A stretch of 39,628 nucleotides of DNA from Ruminococcus flavefaciens (GCA_002373775.1 DFJW01000002.1:1-39628); one strand, 5' to 3'. Shown: positions 16,337 through 24,974, counted from the stretch's first letter. Notes: a model not told the origin generated them from the letters alone. Numbers and translations are program-made.

Positions 16337-17693
16337 CCTCCTGAAGAAAGAGCTTTCGGAACTCATAAATGCTCAGATGCTCCTGAGTCTCGTGCTCACT
16401 ATGGCTATCTTCATGGTGCTCGGCGGAGTTATGAAATCTTCGATAGATGACGCTATGGACTCAGCAAAGAACGTGACTATCAATATCTGTGACCGCGACA
16501 AGACGGATTTCACCAAGTCCATCGAAGAGGCTCTTCTCGCTATCAATGATGATCCGGACGAAAACACGACCGTCAAGCTTGAGTACTTCGATACCACCGG
16601 CGATGACTATGCCGCTCTGCTCAAAGACAACGATATCGACAACCTCGTTATCATCCCCGAGGGCTTCACAGAGGACATCAAAGCTAACAAGCGTCCCAAT
16701 ATCATAAGCATCAACTGCATGACTTCTGCCGCTACCATGTCAAACATATCCAGCGGAAACGACAGCGCAGTCAGTCTCATAAGCGACTGCATCGCTTCAT
16801 CCATCGCAGAAGAGACCGGTCTTACAGCTGAACAGTACGACCTTCTTGAGATCCCTGTTGAAGTTGCCGACCACACCGTAGTCAAGGATAAATCAGCTGA
16901 GATAAGCTCCAATTCCATCATGGCTAAGGTAACGATACAGAACATGATACTCCCTATCATCGTTTTCGTGCTCATCATGCTCACATCACAGATGCTCATG
17001 AGCGCTATCGCAAATGAGAAGATAGACAAGACTCTGGAGACACTTCTCTCCGCACCGGTATCCCGTCTTTCTGTTATCGGTTCTAAAATGCTGGCAGCTG
17101 CTATCGTCGCACTCATCAACGCGGCAGTATTCATGGTAGGCTTCTCGGTATTCGTATCCGATTCCACATCGGAGATCACCGAGACTGCAAAGAACGCTAT
17201 GAAGAGCACCATTACCGTTGATGAAGCTCTCGACAAGCTGGGCATCTCACTCTCCACCGGCGACTACATCATGGTAGGACTCCAGCTCTTCTTCACGATC
17301 CTCATCTGCCTTTCAGCTTCTCTCATACTCGGAGCACTGGTGGACGATCCCAAGAAGGTACAGAACATGCTCATGCCTATCATGATGCTGGCTATCGTGC
17401 CTTACATGATCTCAATGCTGGCTGACATCAACAGCCTTCCCGTTCCGGTAAGAGCTATCGTATACGCTATCCCCTTCACTCACACATTCACAGCTATACC
17501 GAACCTCATGTTCGGCAACACAGCTATCTTCTTCTTTGGTCTGATATATCAGATCATATTCTTCGTCGTGTGCATCTTCTTTGCACTCAGGATCTTCATG
17601 ACAGATAAGATATTCACTATCTCTCTGAATTTTGGTCAGAAGAACAGGTACATGAAAAAGAAGAAAAAGGGAGAAACAGCAGATAACGAATAA
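16323..17693 (+). CDS. ABC-2 type exporter permease, NatB type
   Basis: A 456-residue membrane permease. An N-terminal helix (about 18-38) is followed by a large extracytoplasmic domain (about 40-205) and then five or six C-terminal membrane segments (from about residue 210 to 440), with a Lys-rich cytoplasmic tail. The ANEKIDKTLETLLSAPVS segment after the second helix is the conserved ABC-2 coupling region. This is the NatB/YhaP layout, used for efflux of sodium, peptides or drugs; the substrate cannot be told. The gene overlaps the ATPase gene by 14 nt, so the two are translated together, and is followed by a strong terminator. Confidence 0.9.
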   Translation: MKFINLLKKELSELINAQMLLSLVLTMAIFMVLGGVMKSSIDDAMDSAKNVTINICDRDKTDFTKSIEEALLAINDDPDENTTVKLEYFDTTGDDYAALLKDNDIDNLVIIPEGFTEDIKANKRPNIISINCMTSAATMSNISSGNDSAVSLISDCIASSIAEETGLTAEQYDLLEIPVEVADHTVVKDKSAEISSNSIMAKVTIQNMILPIIVFVLIMLTSQMLMSAIANEKIDKTLETLLSAPVSRLSVIGSKMLAAAIVALINAAVFMVGFSVFVSDSTSEITETAKNAMKSTITVDEALDKLGISLSTGDYIMVGLQLFFTILICLSASLILGALVDDPKKVQNMLMPIMMLAIVPYMISMLADINSLPVPVRAIVYAIPFTHTFTAIPNLMFGNTAIFFFGLIYQIIFFVVCIFFALRIFMTDKIFTISLNFGQKNRYMKKKKKGETADNE

Positions 17694-17743
17694 TAATATC
17701 AACAGCAAGTACCAAAAATGCTGTACTGATGTATAAGTATCAA

Positions 17744-17789
17744 GCCATAGTATTTCTGGTTTACTTTCGGAAATACTATGGCATTTTTT
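17744..17789 (+). terminator. Terminator of the ABC exporter operon
   Basis: Perfect 13-bp stem GCCATAGTATTTC/GAAATACTATGGC with a 13-nt loop, followed by ATTTTTTA. Confidence 0.92.
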
Positions 17790-17841
17790 ACGATACGGCT
17801 GCCATTCCGGCAGAACGCAAAACATATCCGGAGGTGATCTT

Positions 17842-18714
17842 ATGAAAGAATACGGAACACTCGCAAAAATCGGAAACACTGAAATAAACGTGTATTCAGA
17901 AGGCAGCGGCAATATCACTGTTGTATTCATGGCAGGTTCAGGTGTCGGATGCCCGGCATACGAATACAAACCCGTCTACAGAAGAATATCCGGTAAATAT
18001 CGCATAGCAGTCATCGAAAAGGCAGGATACGGCTTGAGCAGCAAAGCTGTCACAGAGCGCACAGTCGAAAATATGGTCGAGGAAAGCCGTGCCGCACTCA
18101 GAAGTCTAAACATCACACCGCCTTACATACTCGTTCCGCACTCATACTCAGGCTTCGAAGCCATATGGTGGGCAAACACCTACCCTGATGAAGTTAAAGC
18201 TGTGCTTGGTCTGGATATGGGGTTCCCGAATATGATGAAAGCGCAGGCAAAAGAGATACCGCATGAGAAAAAGAAGGCAATGGTCGCGCGGTCAAAATCA
18301 CTTATGCAGAAGATCTCCAGACAAGGGTTACTGGCTAAACTTCTCAGGAACAAGACTGTAAATGCTTCCGGACTGCTGAACAGCAGCGAACTCACCGACG
18401 AAGAAAAGCAGACATATGAAGAAGTCTACTACAAAAACATAGCGAGTGAGGCTGTGTTCGATGAAGCTGTACTGGCTGAGGCGAATGCAGAAAAAGCCGG
18501 CAGCACAGGATATCTCAAATGCCCTGCCTGCTTTATCGTAAGCAATATGAAGTCCCCTGTCCGCTCACTCTCATGGCAGCAGGCTGCAAAAGACTATGCG
18601 CAGCAATGCAATGCAGAGATACATCTTATGGATGAAGGTCATATGATGTATGCCCGGATCCCGGAAAAGGTCGCGGAGATATTCACAGCTTTTATCGAAA
18701 AGCTGGATATCTGA
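17842..18714 (+). CDS. Alpha/beta hydrolase
   Basis: A 290-residue cytoplasmic hydrolase with no signal peptide. The order of elements fits the alpha/beta hydrolase fold: an N-terminal beta sheet ending in FMAGSGVG (oxyanion loop, about 29-36), the nucleophile elbow PHSYSG (about 99-104, Ser101 as likely nucleophile) and a C-terminal His in DEGHMMY (His267). The elbow is unusual: the two glycines of the usual GHSxGG are Pro and Ser. A cap-like helical insertion spans about 130-215. GGAGGTG lies 6 nt before the ATG. It follows the exporter terminator by 52 nt and no clear promoter is seen in that gap. The substrate is unknown. Confidence 0.88.
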   Translation: MKEYGTLAKIGNTEINVYSEGSGNITVVFMAGSGVGCPAYEYKPVYRRISGKYRIAVIEKAGYGLSSKAVTERTVENMVEESRAALRSLNITPPYILVPHSYSGFEAIWWANTYPDEVKAVLGLDMGFPNMMKAQAKEIPHEKKKAMVARSKSLMQKISRQGLLAKLLRNKTVNASGLLNSSELTDEEKQTYEEVYYKNIASEAVFDEAVLAEANAEKAGSTGYLKCPACFIVSNMKSPVRSLSWQQAAKDYAQQCNAEIHLMDEGHMMYARIPEKVAEIFTAFIEKLDI

Positions 18715-18738
18715 CAGCGTGACCATATAAAACAAACC

Positions 18739-18773
18739 GCCCCGGAACGGTCTTCGAAAAGACCGCCCGGGGC
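18739..18773. terminator. Bidirectional terminator between convergent genes
   Basis: GCCCCGG and CGGTCTT pair with AAGACCG and CCGGGGC around a tight loop, with small bulges. Read rightwards it is followed by ATCTTTAT; read leftwards by GGTTTGTTTTAT. It serves the hydrolase gene and the convergent lipoprotein gene. Confidence 0.8.
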
Positions 18774-18803
18774 ATCTTTATATAAAGATATGTCTGTTTA
18801 TTA

Positions 18804-19679
18804 TCAGTAAGGCAGTCTGAATCTTCCGACACGCCATGTATCATCCGAACCGATGACCACTGAGAATACATCCGACTCGGTATAGGCTTTATCTACTTCG
18901 AAATCGCTGCCGTCGTAATAATTCTCCACGGTAAAGATTATCTCATCGCCTTCTCTGCTCTGGATGCCTGTTATCTTTGAAGTTGAATAGTAGATATCTC
19001 CGCCTCTTTTGGCGCAGAGAGCATAGACACGTCCGTTGCTGTCCATGTAGTAATCGTCCAGTTCATCCGGATATCTTCCGCTGAACACCTTTTCATAGTC
19101 CCGGCGCACATCTGCCACGCTGTTCACGCCCGGATCGGTGATAAGACTGTAATGCCAGCCGAAATCATTTTCGATGAACGAATCTTCATCAACAGTGTAC
19201 GGCATACCGAAAAGATATGTCCACTGCGTCCTACACGCTGATTCAAAAAGTGCCTGTGCAGCTGCCAGCAGCACTCTTTCGTCCTGCTCGCCGGAGTTTT
19301 CCTCAAATACGACTGCACCGCCTTCGTCATAGACGAAGGCTCCTCCTCCGAGAGGATCGAACTGCTCGGTGAAAGGCTCGGTCTCCGGCTCATATGTATC
19401 GCCGTCAGAAGGCTCAGCTGTAACGTCAGCGGCAGCATCCGGCTCGGTATTATCAGTTGATGCTGCTGTGGAAGTCTCGGTCTCGTTTCCGGAAGTCACT
19501 TCCTGCTCATCGCCGGTCTCTTCGGTGGTCTTAGGCGCCAGCGGATCGGGCTGAACTGCCTCCTGTGCCTCTGTAGTCTCAGCTTCTGACGCTGTGTCGC
19601 TTCCCCCGCTCTTTCCGCAGGAAACAGATATGCAGCCTGCCGCCATGAGCGCAAGCACACACGCGATATATCTCTTCAT
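18804..19679 (-). CDS. Lipoprotein with acidic Thr/Glu-rich stalk
   Basis: A 291-residue exported protein. The N-terminus has a lipoprotein signal, with AAGC (Cys16) or SVSC (Cys21) as the modified cysteine. It is followed by an acidic, Thr/Glu/Asp-rich low-complexity linker (about 25-120) and a C-terminal folded region (about 130-291) with several Trp and Tyr residues that I cannot place in a family. The ATG at 19679 has GAGGAG 8 nt upstream; an in-frame GTG at 19688 overlaps that site. It starts 5 nt after the rnr stop, so it is co-transcribed with rnr. The stalk resembles those of the anti-sigma candidate (1335-2264) and the WG-repeat lipoprotein (23330-24889). Confidence 0.75.
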   Translation of the reverse strand: MKRYIACVLALMAAGCISVSCGKSGGSDTASEAETTEAQEAVQPDPLAPKTTEETGDEQEVTSGNETETSTAASTDNTEPDAAADVTAEPSDGDTYEPETEPFTEQFDPLGGGAFVYDEGGAVVFEENSGEQDERVLLAAAQALFESACRTQWTYLFGMPYTVDEDSFIENDFGWHYSLITDPGVNSVADVRRDYEKVFSGRYPDELDDYYMDSNGRVYALCAKRGGDIYYSTSKITGIQSREGDEIIFTVENYYDGSDFEVDKAYTESDVFSVVIGSDDTWRVGRFRLPY

Positions 19680-19684
19680 ATTAT

Positions 19685-21835
19685 TCACTCCTCATCATTA
19701 TCCAGCACGAAATCTATCGTGCCTTCACTCACATTGACTGCCGCACACAGCACTCTCACCGGTGCTCCAAGAACATAGGAAACTCCGCTGAGCTTCTCGG
19801 TCAGCGAGACCGGCTCTGAATAGTCGTATTCACCTTCCGGAAGAGTCCGGATATGTACCAGTCCCTCCACAGTGTTGGGCAGTTCGGCGTAGAATCCGAA
19901 CTCAGTGACGCTGGATATTCTCGCATCGAAAACTTCTCCGATGTGAGACTTCATATACTCAGCCTTGTAGCAGTCCTCACATTCGCGCTCGATAGACACC
20001 GCCCTTATCTCAGCCGCAGAGGATCTCTCTGCCGCATTGACTGCAAAACCGGAGTATCTCTTGCTGAGCCATTCATTGTTGTAGCCGGCAAGGATATCGG
20101 TTATTATGCGGTGTATCGCCAGATCGGGATAGCGTCGTATGGGCGACGTGAAATGCGCATAATCCTCCAGCACCAGTCCGAAATGTCCGAGAGGCTCAGG
20201 TGAATACTTTGCCTTCGCCATGGAACGCAGCACTGCAAGGTTCACGGCTTCGTACTTGTCCGTCCCCCTTGCGCTGTCAAGTATCTTTGCGGCATGCGCC
20301 GGCTTGAATTCAGTGTAATGCGGACACTCGATGCCGAATTTCGGCAGCAGTTCATGAAGCGCCTCCACCTTTGCCTCCGGCGGCGCTTCGTGGATACGGT
20401 ACACAAAGGGTACCTTCTTCTCCCTTGCAAGACGTGCCGCTGCTTCGTTGGCAGTCAGCATGAACACTTCTATCATCTCTTCGGATATGCCTCTCTCTCT
20501 CGGGAGCACATCCACGCAAACTCCGTTCTCATCTATGACCAGCTTGCTTTCGGCAGTATCCAGTTCAGGAGCATTCCTCCGCTTTTTTCTGGCGATGAGC
20601 ACATCTGCCAGTTCCTTCATGAGCCGTATATCGCCGGAGATATCCGCGTACTTCTCGGCGATCTCGGGAGTTTCAGTACCGGCGAGCAGAGCGTTTATCT
20701 CAGAGTACACGCCCTTTACTCTCGAACGGATAGCGCTCTTGCAGAAGCGGTATGAGACTATGCCGCCTTCGCTGTCAAGCTCCATGAACGCCGAGAGCGT
20801 GAGCCTGTCCTCACCGGGATTGAGCGAACAGATGCCGTTGGAAAGTTCCTTCGGCAGCATGGGGATGACCTTATCCGCATAGTAGATGCTCGTGCCGCGT
20901 CTCATTGCCTCTTTGTCCAGTTCACTGTTTCCCTTGACATAATGGGAGACATCGGCTATATGGACACCGAGCAGCCAGCCGTTTTTCGTCTTCTCCACGG
21001 ATACAGCGTCGTCCAGGTCCTTGGATTCAGCGCTGTCTATGGTGAATATGGTCATACCTCTCAGGTCTTCGCGGTTGTTGAAGGAGTATTCCTGCACACC
21101 GCCCTCATGTATCTTCCGCGCTTCCTTCAGTACTTCATCCGGGAATTCATCAGGTGCTCCGTGACTGACCAGTATGGAAGCTGCACATGAAGCTGCTTTT
21201 TCTGCATTTCCGAAAACTCCGGTTATCCTTACCTTGTGTTCGGCATGACGCCTTCCGCGGTAGGTTATCTCAGCGAGGACCTTGTCGCCGTTGCTGAAAT
21301 CAGCACTGCGGACCTGCTCTATTATCATATGATTCTTTGTTGCGCTATCCGGGACAAGATACGGTCTGCCGTCCACATACTCTATCCTGCCGGTGAGAGT
21401 CTGACTGCCGAAGGAAAGGATGTCCACGATCTCACCTTCCGGCTCTCCCGAACGTGAAGCTATGTCCGCTATGAGCACCCTGTCGCCGGGCATAGCGCCA
21501 AGCATGCACTTGCCGGGGATAAAATATTCCTCTCCTTCATCGGTATCGGCAAAGCCGAAAGTCTTGCTCAGACGCGATACCGTACCCGGCTTCACGCCAA
21601 GTCTTGAACAAAGAGCGACTTTCATGCCCTTCTTCACCATTATGACGCCCTCATCGCGAAGCTGAGCGAACGCATCAGTAAAAGCCTCCCTGCCCTGTTT
21701 CTTAGTACGACACTTAGCCTCCAGTTCATTCAGCGGCATGAGTCTTTTATTATACGCGGTCAGGAAAGTTACTATTTTATTTTTGTATGACTCTGCTGAA
21801 GATGCGACCGATCTCTTTTTATTCTTATCTGCCAT
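19685..21835 (-). CDS. rnr: Ribonuclease R
   Basis: A 716-residue 3'-5' exoribonuclease of the RNase II/R family, which degrades structured RNA and acts with tmRNA in many bacteria. It has an N-terminal winged-helix segment (about 15-85), cold-shock OB domains (about 85-240), an RNB catalytic domain (about 255-590) with metal-binding Asp residues in DSAESKDLDD (Asp267, 273, 275, 276) and the FTSPIRRYPDL motif, and an S1 domain (about 630-710). I chose the ATG at 21835, just after GGAGG; an in-frame start at 21886 would place the terminator hairpin inside the coding region. The gene follows secG, a common pairing in Firmicutes, but a terminator hairpin lies between them. The Lys-rich C-terminal tail of E. 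coli RNase R is missing. Confidence 0.95.
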   Translation of the reverse strand: MADKNKKRSVASSAESYKNKIVTFLTAYNKRLMPLNELEAKCRTKKQGREAFTDAFAQLRDEGVIMVKKGMKVALCSRLGVKPGTVSRLSKTFGFADTDEGEEYFIPGKCMLGAMPGDRVLIADIASRSGEPEGEIVDILSFGSQTLTGRIEYVDGRPYLVPDSATKNHMIIEQVRSADFSNGDKVLAEITYRGRRHAEHKVRITGVFGNAEKAASCAASILVSHGAPDEFPDEVLKEARKIHEGGVQEYSFNNREDLRGMTIFTIDSAESKDLDDAVSVEKTKNGWLLGVHIADVSHYVKGNSELDKEAMRRGTSIYYADKVIPMLPKELSNGICSLNPGEDRLTLSAFMELDSEGGIVSYRFCKSAIRSRVKGVYSEINALLAGTETPEIAEKYADISGDIRLMKELADVLIARKKRRNAPELDTAESKLVIDENGVCVDVLPRERGISEEMIEVFMLTANEAAARLAREKKVPFVYRIHEAPPEAKVEALHELLPKFGIECPHYTEFKPAHAAKILDSARGTDKYEAVNLAVLRSMAKAKYSPEPLGHFGLVLEDYAHFTSPIRRYPDLAIHRIITDILAGYNNEWLSKRYSGFAVNAAERSSAAEIRAVSIERECEDCYKAEYMKSHIGEVFDARISSVTEFGFYAELPNTVEGLVHIRTLPEGEYDYSEPVSLTEKLSGVSYVLGAPVRVLCAAVNVSEGTIDFVLDNDEE

Positions 21836-21859
21836 ATTGCCTCCGGAAATAATAATAAA

Positions 21860-21894
21860 TAAAAAAACGGGCTGTTGTAGATCCACAACAGCCC
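21860..21894 (-). terminator. Intrinsic terminator between secG and rnr
   Basis: GGGCTGTTGT pairs with ACAACAGCCC (10 bp perfect, 6-nt loop), followed by GTTTTTTT on the minus strand. It lies just after the secG stop and about 25 nt before the rnr start. No new promoter is seen after it, so rnr probably depends on read-through. Confidence 0.88.
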
Positions 21895-21901
21895 TATCTG
21901 C

Positions 21902-22159
21902 TTACTTTTGGAAAAGCGGCACAAGGTTTATCGCCAGAACAGTGATGAAAAGAACGATGCCGAAGAATCTTGTTATCTTGTTCAGGATCGCTTCCTTTGT
22001 TCTGCCCTCATTCTTACCGTAGAATGAATCAGTGCTTGCACCGGTCAGTGCAGCCGACATGCTGTCCTGTGATTTCTGCTCCTGTGAAAGACAAAGTATG
22101 ATAGTGAGCGCACATACTATAAGAAGTATAATGCCTCCTACGATCTCAAGTGTACTCAT
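21902..22159 (-). CDS. secG: Protein-export membrane protein SecG
   Basis: An 85-residue SecG, the usual length. SecG is the small accessory subunit of the SecYEG translocon and assists SecA-driven export. Two membrane helices (about 4-25 and 62-82) flank a hydrophilic loop with the family's LTGASTDSFYGKNEGRTKEAILNK region; the GS/GASTDSF(Y/F)GK pattern is typical of Firmicutes SecG. GGAGG precedes the ATG. It has its own promoter (22217-22245) and is followed by a terminator before rnr. Confidence 0.95.
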   Translation of the reverse strand: MSTLEIVGGIILLIVCALTIILCLSQEQKSQDSMSAALTGASTDSFYGKNEGRTKEAILNKITRFFGIVLFITVLAINLVPLFQK

Positions 22160-22216
22160 GATGTTACCTCCATAATAACTAAAGGCACTCCGCCTTATAT
22201 TTCGATTAGCTATATT

Positions 22217-22245
22217 ATTATATCACGTTTTCCGCTGCATTTCAA
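22217..22245 (-). promoter_or_regulatory. Sigma-A promoter of secG
   Basis: TTGAAA (22240-22245), 17-bp spacer, TATAAT (22217-22222) on the minus strand. Confidence 0.82.
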
Positions 22246-22324
22246 GTACTTTGCCAAAAAAATCGCGTATAAATTATCCACACTATTTTATAACAATTGC
22301 ACAAGAAAAAATGCTCAAATAATC

Positions 22325-22373
22325 AAGACAGGAAGCCGATCATGTGTTATAATACAATTAAGATAACGTTATC
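22325..22373 (+). promoter_or_regulatory. Promoter and palindromic operator candidate of the AraC-GGDEF gene
   Basis: AAGACA (22325-22330), 17-bp spacer, TATAAT (22348-22353). Just downstream, over the expected start point, lies the perfect 12-bp palindrome GATAACGTTATC (22362-22373), a candidate operator. Confidence 0.6.
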
Positions 22374-22398
22374 CCATTTCAGGAAAAGGAGGCAGGCT

Positions 22399-23202
22399 AT
22401 GAAAAATTTCATGATACTCAGCGACGCCCTGAATTATATCGAAGAGAACCTGAGATCAGCGCCCGAGCCCGCTGATGTGGCATACAGCTGCCATGTATCT
22501 CTTTCAGGGCTCCAGAAGCTGTTCAGGTACGCTTTCGGCATCAGCCCGGCTGACTACATCTCTCGCCGCCGCATCACATGCTGCGCCCGCGAACTCATAG
22601 AGACCGACCGCAGCATACTTGATATAGCCCTCGGCCACGGCTATAATTCCCCGGAAGTCTTCACCAGAGCGTTCACCCGCATCTGGGGCGAGCCGCCCGC
22701 CTCTTTCCGCAAAAAAAGGAACTTTGCCGGTCTGTTCCCCAAGCTGGAACTGAACTGTGAAAACGGAGGTAATAATATGAACGAGATGCACAGAAAATAC
22801 GATATATCCGAATTATACGACTATCTCACCAGCCGCAGAGGCACTTACATCGTCGGTTTCGACATCAACGGACTTATCCCCATAAACAATATCTCCAGCA
22901 AAGCCGGAGATGCCGCTATCCGCGAATCCCTGCGCCGTATCAGCGAGGCTGCCGGCGAGGATATGCTCGTCTTCCGCATAGGCGGCGATGAGTTCGCCCT
23001 CGCCACCGGCACCGACAACGAAGCAGAAGCCGATGCAGTCGCCGAAAAGGTACTCTCCCAGAACGGGAACACCTTCACATGGGAAGGTCAGGAGATACCT
23101 CTCCGTCTCTGGAGTGCCAAGCTTCTCATTGCAGACCGCTGCATCCGCTACAGTGATCTCTTCCCGGAGATATTTACCGCTATCGAAGAGGCTAAATCCT
23201 GA
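22399..23202 (+). CDS. AraC-type HTH regulator fused to a C-terminal GGDEF domain
   Basis: A 267-residue protein. Residues about 5-108 form a double-HTH AraC/XylS DNA-binding domain, with the second-HTH signature SILDIALGHGYNSPEVFTRA. Residues about 145-266 read as a compact GGDEF domain: FDINGLIPIN matches the first metal-binding strand, SKAGD replaces GHxxGD, and RIGGDEFAL carries an intact GGDEF motif (195-199). The C-terminal AK motif (EEAKS) ends the protein. GGDEF domains make or sense cyclic di-GMP, so this may couple that signal to transcription. AraC domains usually sit at the C-terminus, so the order is unusual. I chose the ATG at 22399, after AAAGGAGG. It is a single-gene unit with its own promoter and terminator. 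Confidence 0.85.
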   Translation: MKNFMILSDALNYIEENLRSAPEPADVAYSCHVSLSGLQKLFRYAFGISPADYISRRRITCCARELIETDRSILDIALGHGYNSPEVFTRAFTRIWGEPPASFRKKRNFAGLFPKLELNCENGGNNMNEMHRKYDISELYDYLTSRRGTYIVGFDINGLIPINNISSKAGDAAIRESLRRISEAAGEDMLVFRIGGDEFALATGTDNEAEADAVAEKVLSQNGNTFTWEGQEIPLRLWSAKLLIADRCIRYSDLFPEIFTAIEEAKS

Positions 23203-23227
23203 CAAATCAGTATAGCTGTCAGCAGCA

Positions 23228-23263
23228 AAGGCTGTGCAGGACATCCTGCACAGCCTTTTTCTT
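23228..23263 (+). terminator. Terminator of the AraC-GGDEF gene
   Basis: AAGGCTGTGCAGG pairs with CCTGCACAGCCTT (13 bp, 4-nt loop), followed by a T-rich tail. Confidence 0.92.
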
Positions 23264-23280
23264 TCCCCGGATATAGTCAT

Positions 23281-23316
23281 AAAAATAAACATGGCAGCGC
23301 CGGAAAACGCTGCCAT
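23281..23316 (-). terminator. Terminator of the WG-repeat lipoprotein gene
   Basis: Perfect 9-bp stem ATGGCAGCG/CGCTGCCAT with an 8-nt loop, followed by GTTTATTTTTAT on the minus strand. Confidence 0.85.
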
Positions 23317-23329
23317 ATCATTTTGTTTA

Positions 23330-24889
23330 TTATTCAGCAGAATAGATAGTTACCTTGTTGTCCTTGAGAACGTAGATATATCCATATGCCTGGAAAGCCT
23401 TCTCAAAGCCTTCCATTACCTTTTCGCCTGATACCAGATCATAGATGACCTTATCGTTGTTGACTAACAGGAGATGATTGCCAAGATATGTACCGCTGCT
23501 CTTGATTTTCAGAGAAGTGTCCTTCTTTTCACCAATAAAATATGCGTAATTCTCGCTGTCCTGGGTATAGCATTCCTTATCGTAGAAGTAATCAATACCC
23601 TGAACAAGTACGTTGCCCTGTGAATCGAGCAGTTCGTATGTGTCGTCCTGTTTGCGTGCTTTGAAGAATCCGGGCATTCCTATCGGCTTGATGTCCTTGT
23701 AATCGTCCTTGGTCAGTTCTGTTCCGTCAGCATAGACCATGCCCTGCTTGTTGTAATCTTCGAAGTAGTAGCTGAATATACCGTCTGCCAGATAAGACAG
23801 TGACTTGTACTTAGGCTCTATCACAATAGTACCGCTCTTGTGCATCACACCGCGCTTTCCTGTCTCCGGATCATAAATACTGTAAAAATCATGTGTACCG
23901 TCTATTTCTGAAATAGTGCATGCTGTAGTGAGCAGCTTGTTCATGTCCTTGTCGTAAATATTTGTCACGCTGCTTGCATAATAAGTTATCAGGTCGCCTT
24001 CAATAGTCTTGCCGTCTTCCATATCAATCGGTTTGTCATCAACTGTAACTGCGAACGTATTGTAGTCCTCATCATTGAAGGTAATGATCTCGTTGCCCAC
24101 CTCATAGTCGGGATCAAACTTCTGTGCTGTGTTCTCAATGAACTTGCGCTCCTGAAGATCATAAAGCTTTACTGTACCGGAATACATCACATCACCGTCA
24201 CCAACATCCAAGCTGAACTGTCTGTCAGTAGAATAGTAGATAGCCTTTTCCTTGTCAGTTGTAACAGCCTCAGGCAGATATGCCTTTACGAAGCGCTCAT
24301 TGACAGCGTCAAAAGTGCCGACTTTTTCATCAGTGCCGAGTATCACGTTGCCCTCTGCGTCCATTATTCCGCAGTAGCTGATATCGCCTTCGGGCTCTGT
24401 ATAGTAAACATAATAATCAGTATCCTTCAGCTCATCAACATAGACCACCTTGCCGTCCAGCAGGGGCTTGCCTGTGTAGTCACAGCACTGTACTGAATCT
24501 TCACCGACCATTTTATAGAGGAAACAGCCGTAGTTGTCGACGCCGGGGGCATCCAGAGTGCCTGCTTCTTTGAGTACAGCGCTCTTGAGTTCTGCCTTGG
24601 GTATCTCTGCGATTATCTCGGAAGCGGGCTTTGCCTCAACCGCGGACTCTGCCTCGGTAGTAGTCTCAGGCTCATCAGTTTCAGTTTCGGGCTCAGTCTC
24701 CTGCTCGGTCTCTTCCTCGGTAGTTGACTCCGGCTCATCGTCATCTTCTTCCGGCGCAGGCTGAGATAAAGATTTGCTGCTTTTTGCTGACTTCTCGTCG
24801 TCATCGCCACTCTCGCCGCATGCTGCCAGTGACATTGACATTACTGCTGCAAGTGCAAGTGCAAGAAGTCTTCTGTTTTTCTTTTCCAT
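23330..24889 (-). CDS. Lipoprotein with WG-like repeats
   Basis: A 519-residue surface lipoprotein. The lipobox SLAAC gives Cys24 as the modified residue. An acidic Glu/Thr-rich linker spans about 25-85. The rest (about 95-519) consists of repeated beta-strand units such as YCGIMDAEGNVILG, KRGVMHKSGTIVIEPKYKSL and KQGMVYADGTELTKDDYK, similar to WG/KWG repeats, which likely fold as a propeller or long sheet. These repeats usually bind proteins or surfaces; no enzyme motif is visible. The ATG at 24889 has TGGAGGA 7 nt upstream. It is a single-gene unit with a strong promoter (24946-24974) and terminator. The function is unknown. Confidence 0.75.
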   Translation of the reverse strand: MEKKNRRLLALALAAVMSMSLAACGESGDDDEKSAKSSKSLSQPAPEEDDDEPESTTEEETEQETEPETETDEPETTTEAESAVEAKPASEIIAEIPKAELKSAVLKEAGTLDAPGVDNYGCFLYKMVGEDSVQCCDYTGKPLLDGKVVYVDELKDTDYYVYYTEPEGDISYCGIMDAEGNVILGTDEKVGTFDAVNERFVKAYLPEAVTTDKEKAIYYSTDRQFSLDVGDGDVMYSGTVKLYDLQERKFIENTAQKFDPDYEVGNEIITFNDEDYNTFAVTVDDKPIDMEDGKTIEGDLITYYASSVTNIYDKDMNKLLTTACTISEIDGTHDFYSIYDPETGKRGVMHKSGTIVIEPKYKSLSYLADGIFSYYFEDYNKQGMVYADGTELTKDDYKDIKPIGMPGFFKARKQDDTYELLDSQGNVLVQGIDYFYDKECYTQDSENYAYFIGEKKDTSLKIKSSGTYLGNHLLLVNNDKVIYDLVSGEKVMEGFEKAFQAYGYIYVLKDNKVTIYSAE

Positions 24890-24945
24890 CTTATAGTCCT
24901 CCATTTTGCAGTTATTATTTTTATAAAACTTACAAAAGCAAAACA

Positions 24946-24974
24946 ATTGTAGCACATTAAGACACCTTTGTCAA
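24946..24974 (-). promoter_or_regulatory. Sigma-A promoter of the WG-repeat lipoprotein gene
   Basis: TTGACA (24969-24974), 17-bp spacer, TACAAT (24946-24951) on the minus strand. Confidence 0.85.
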
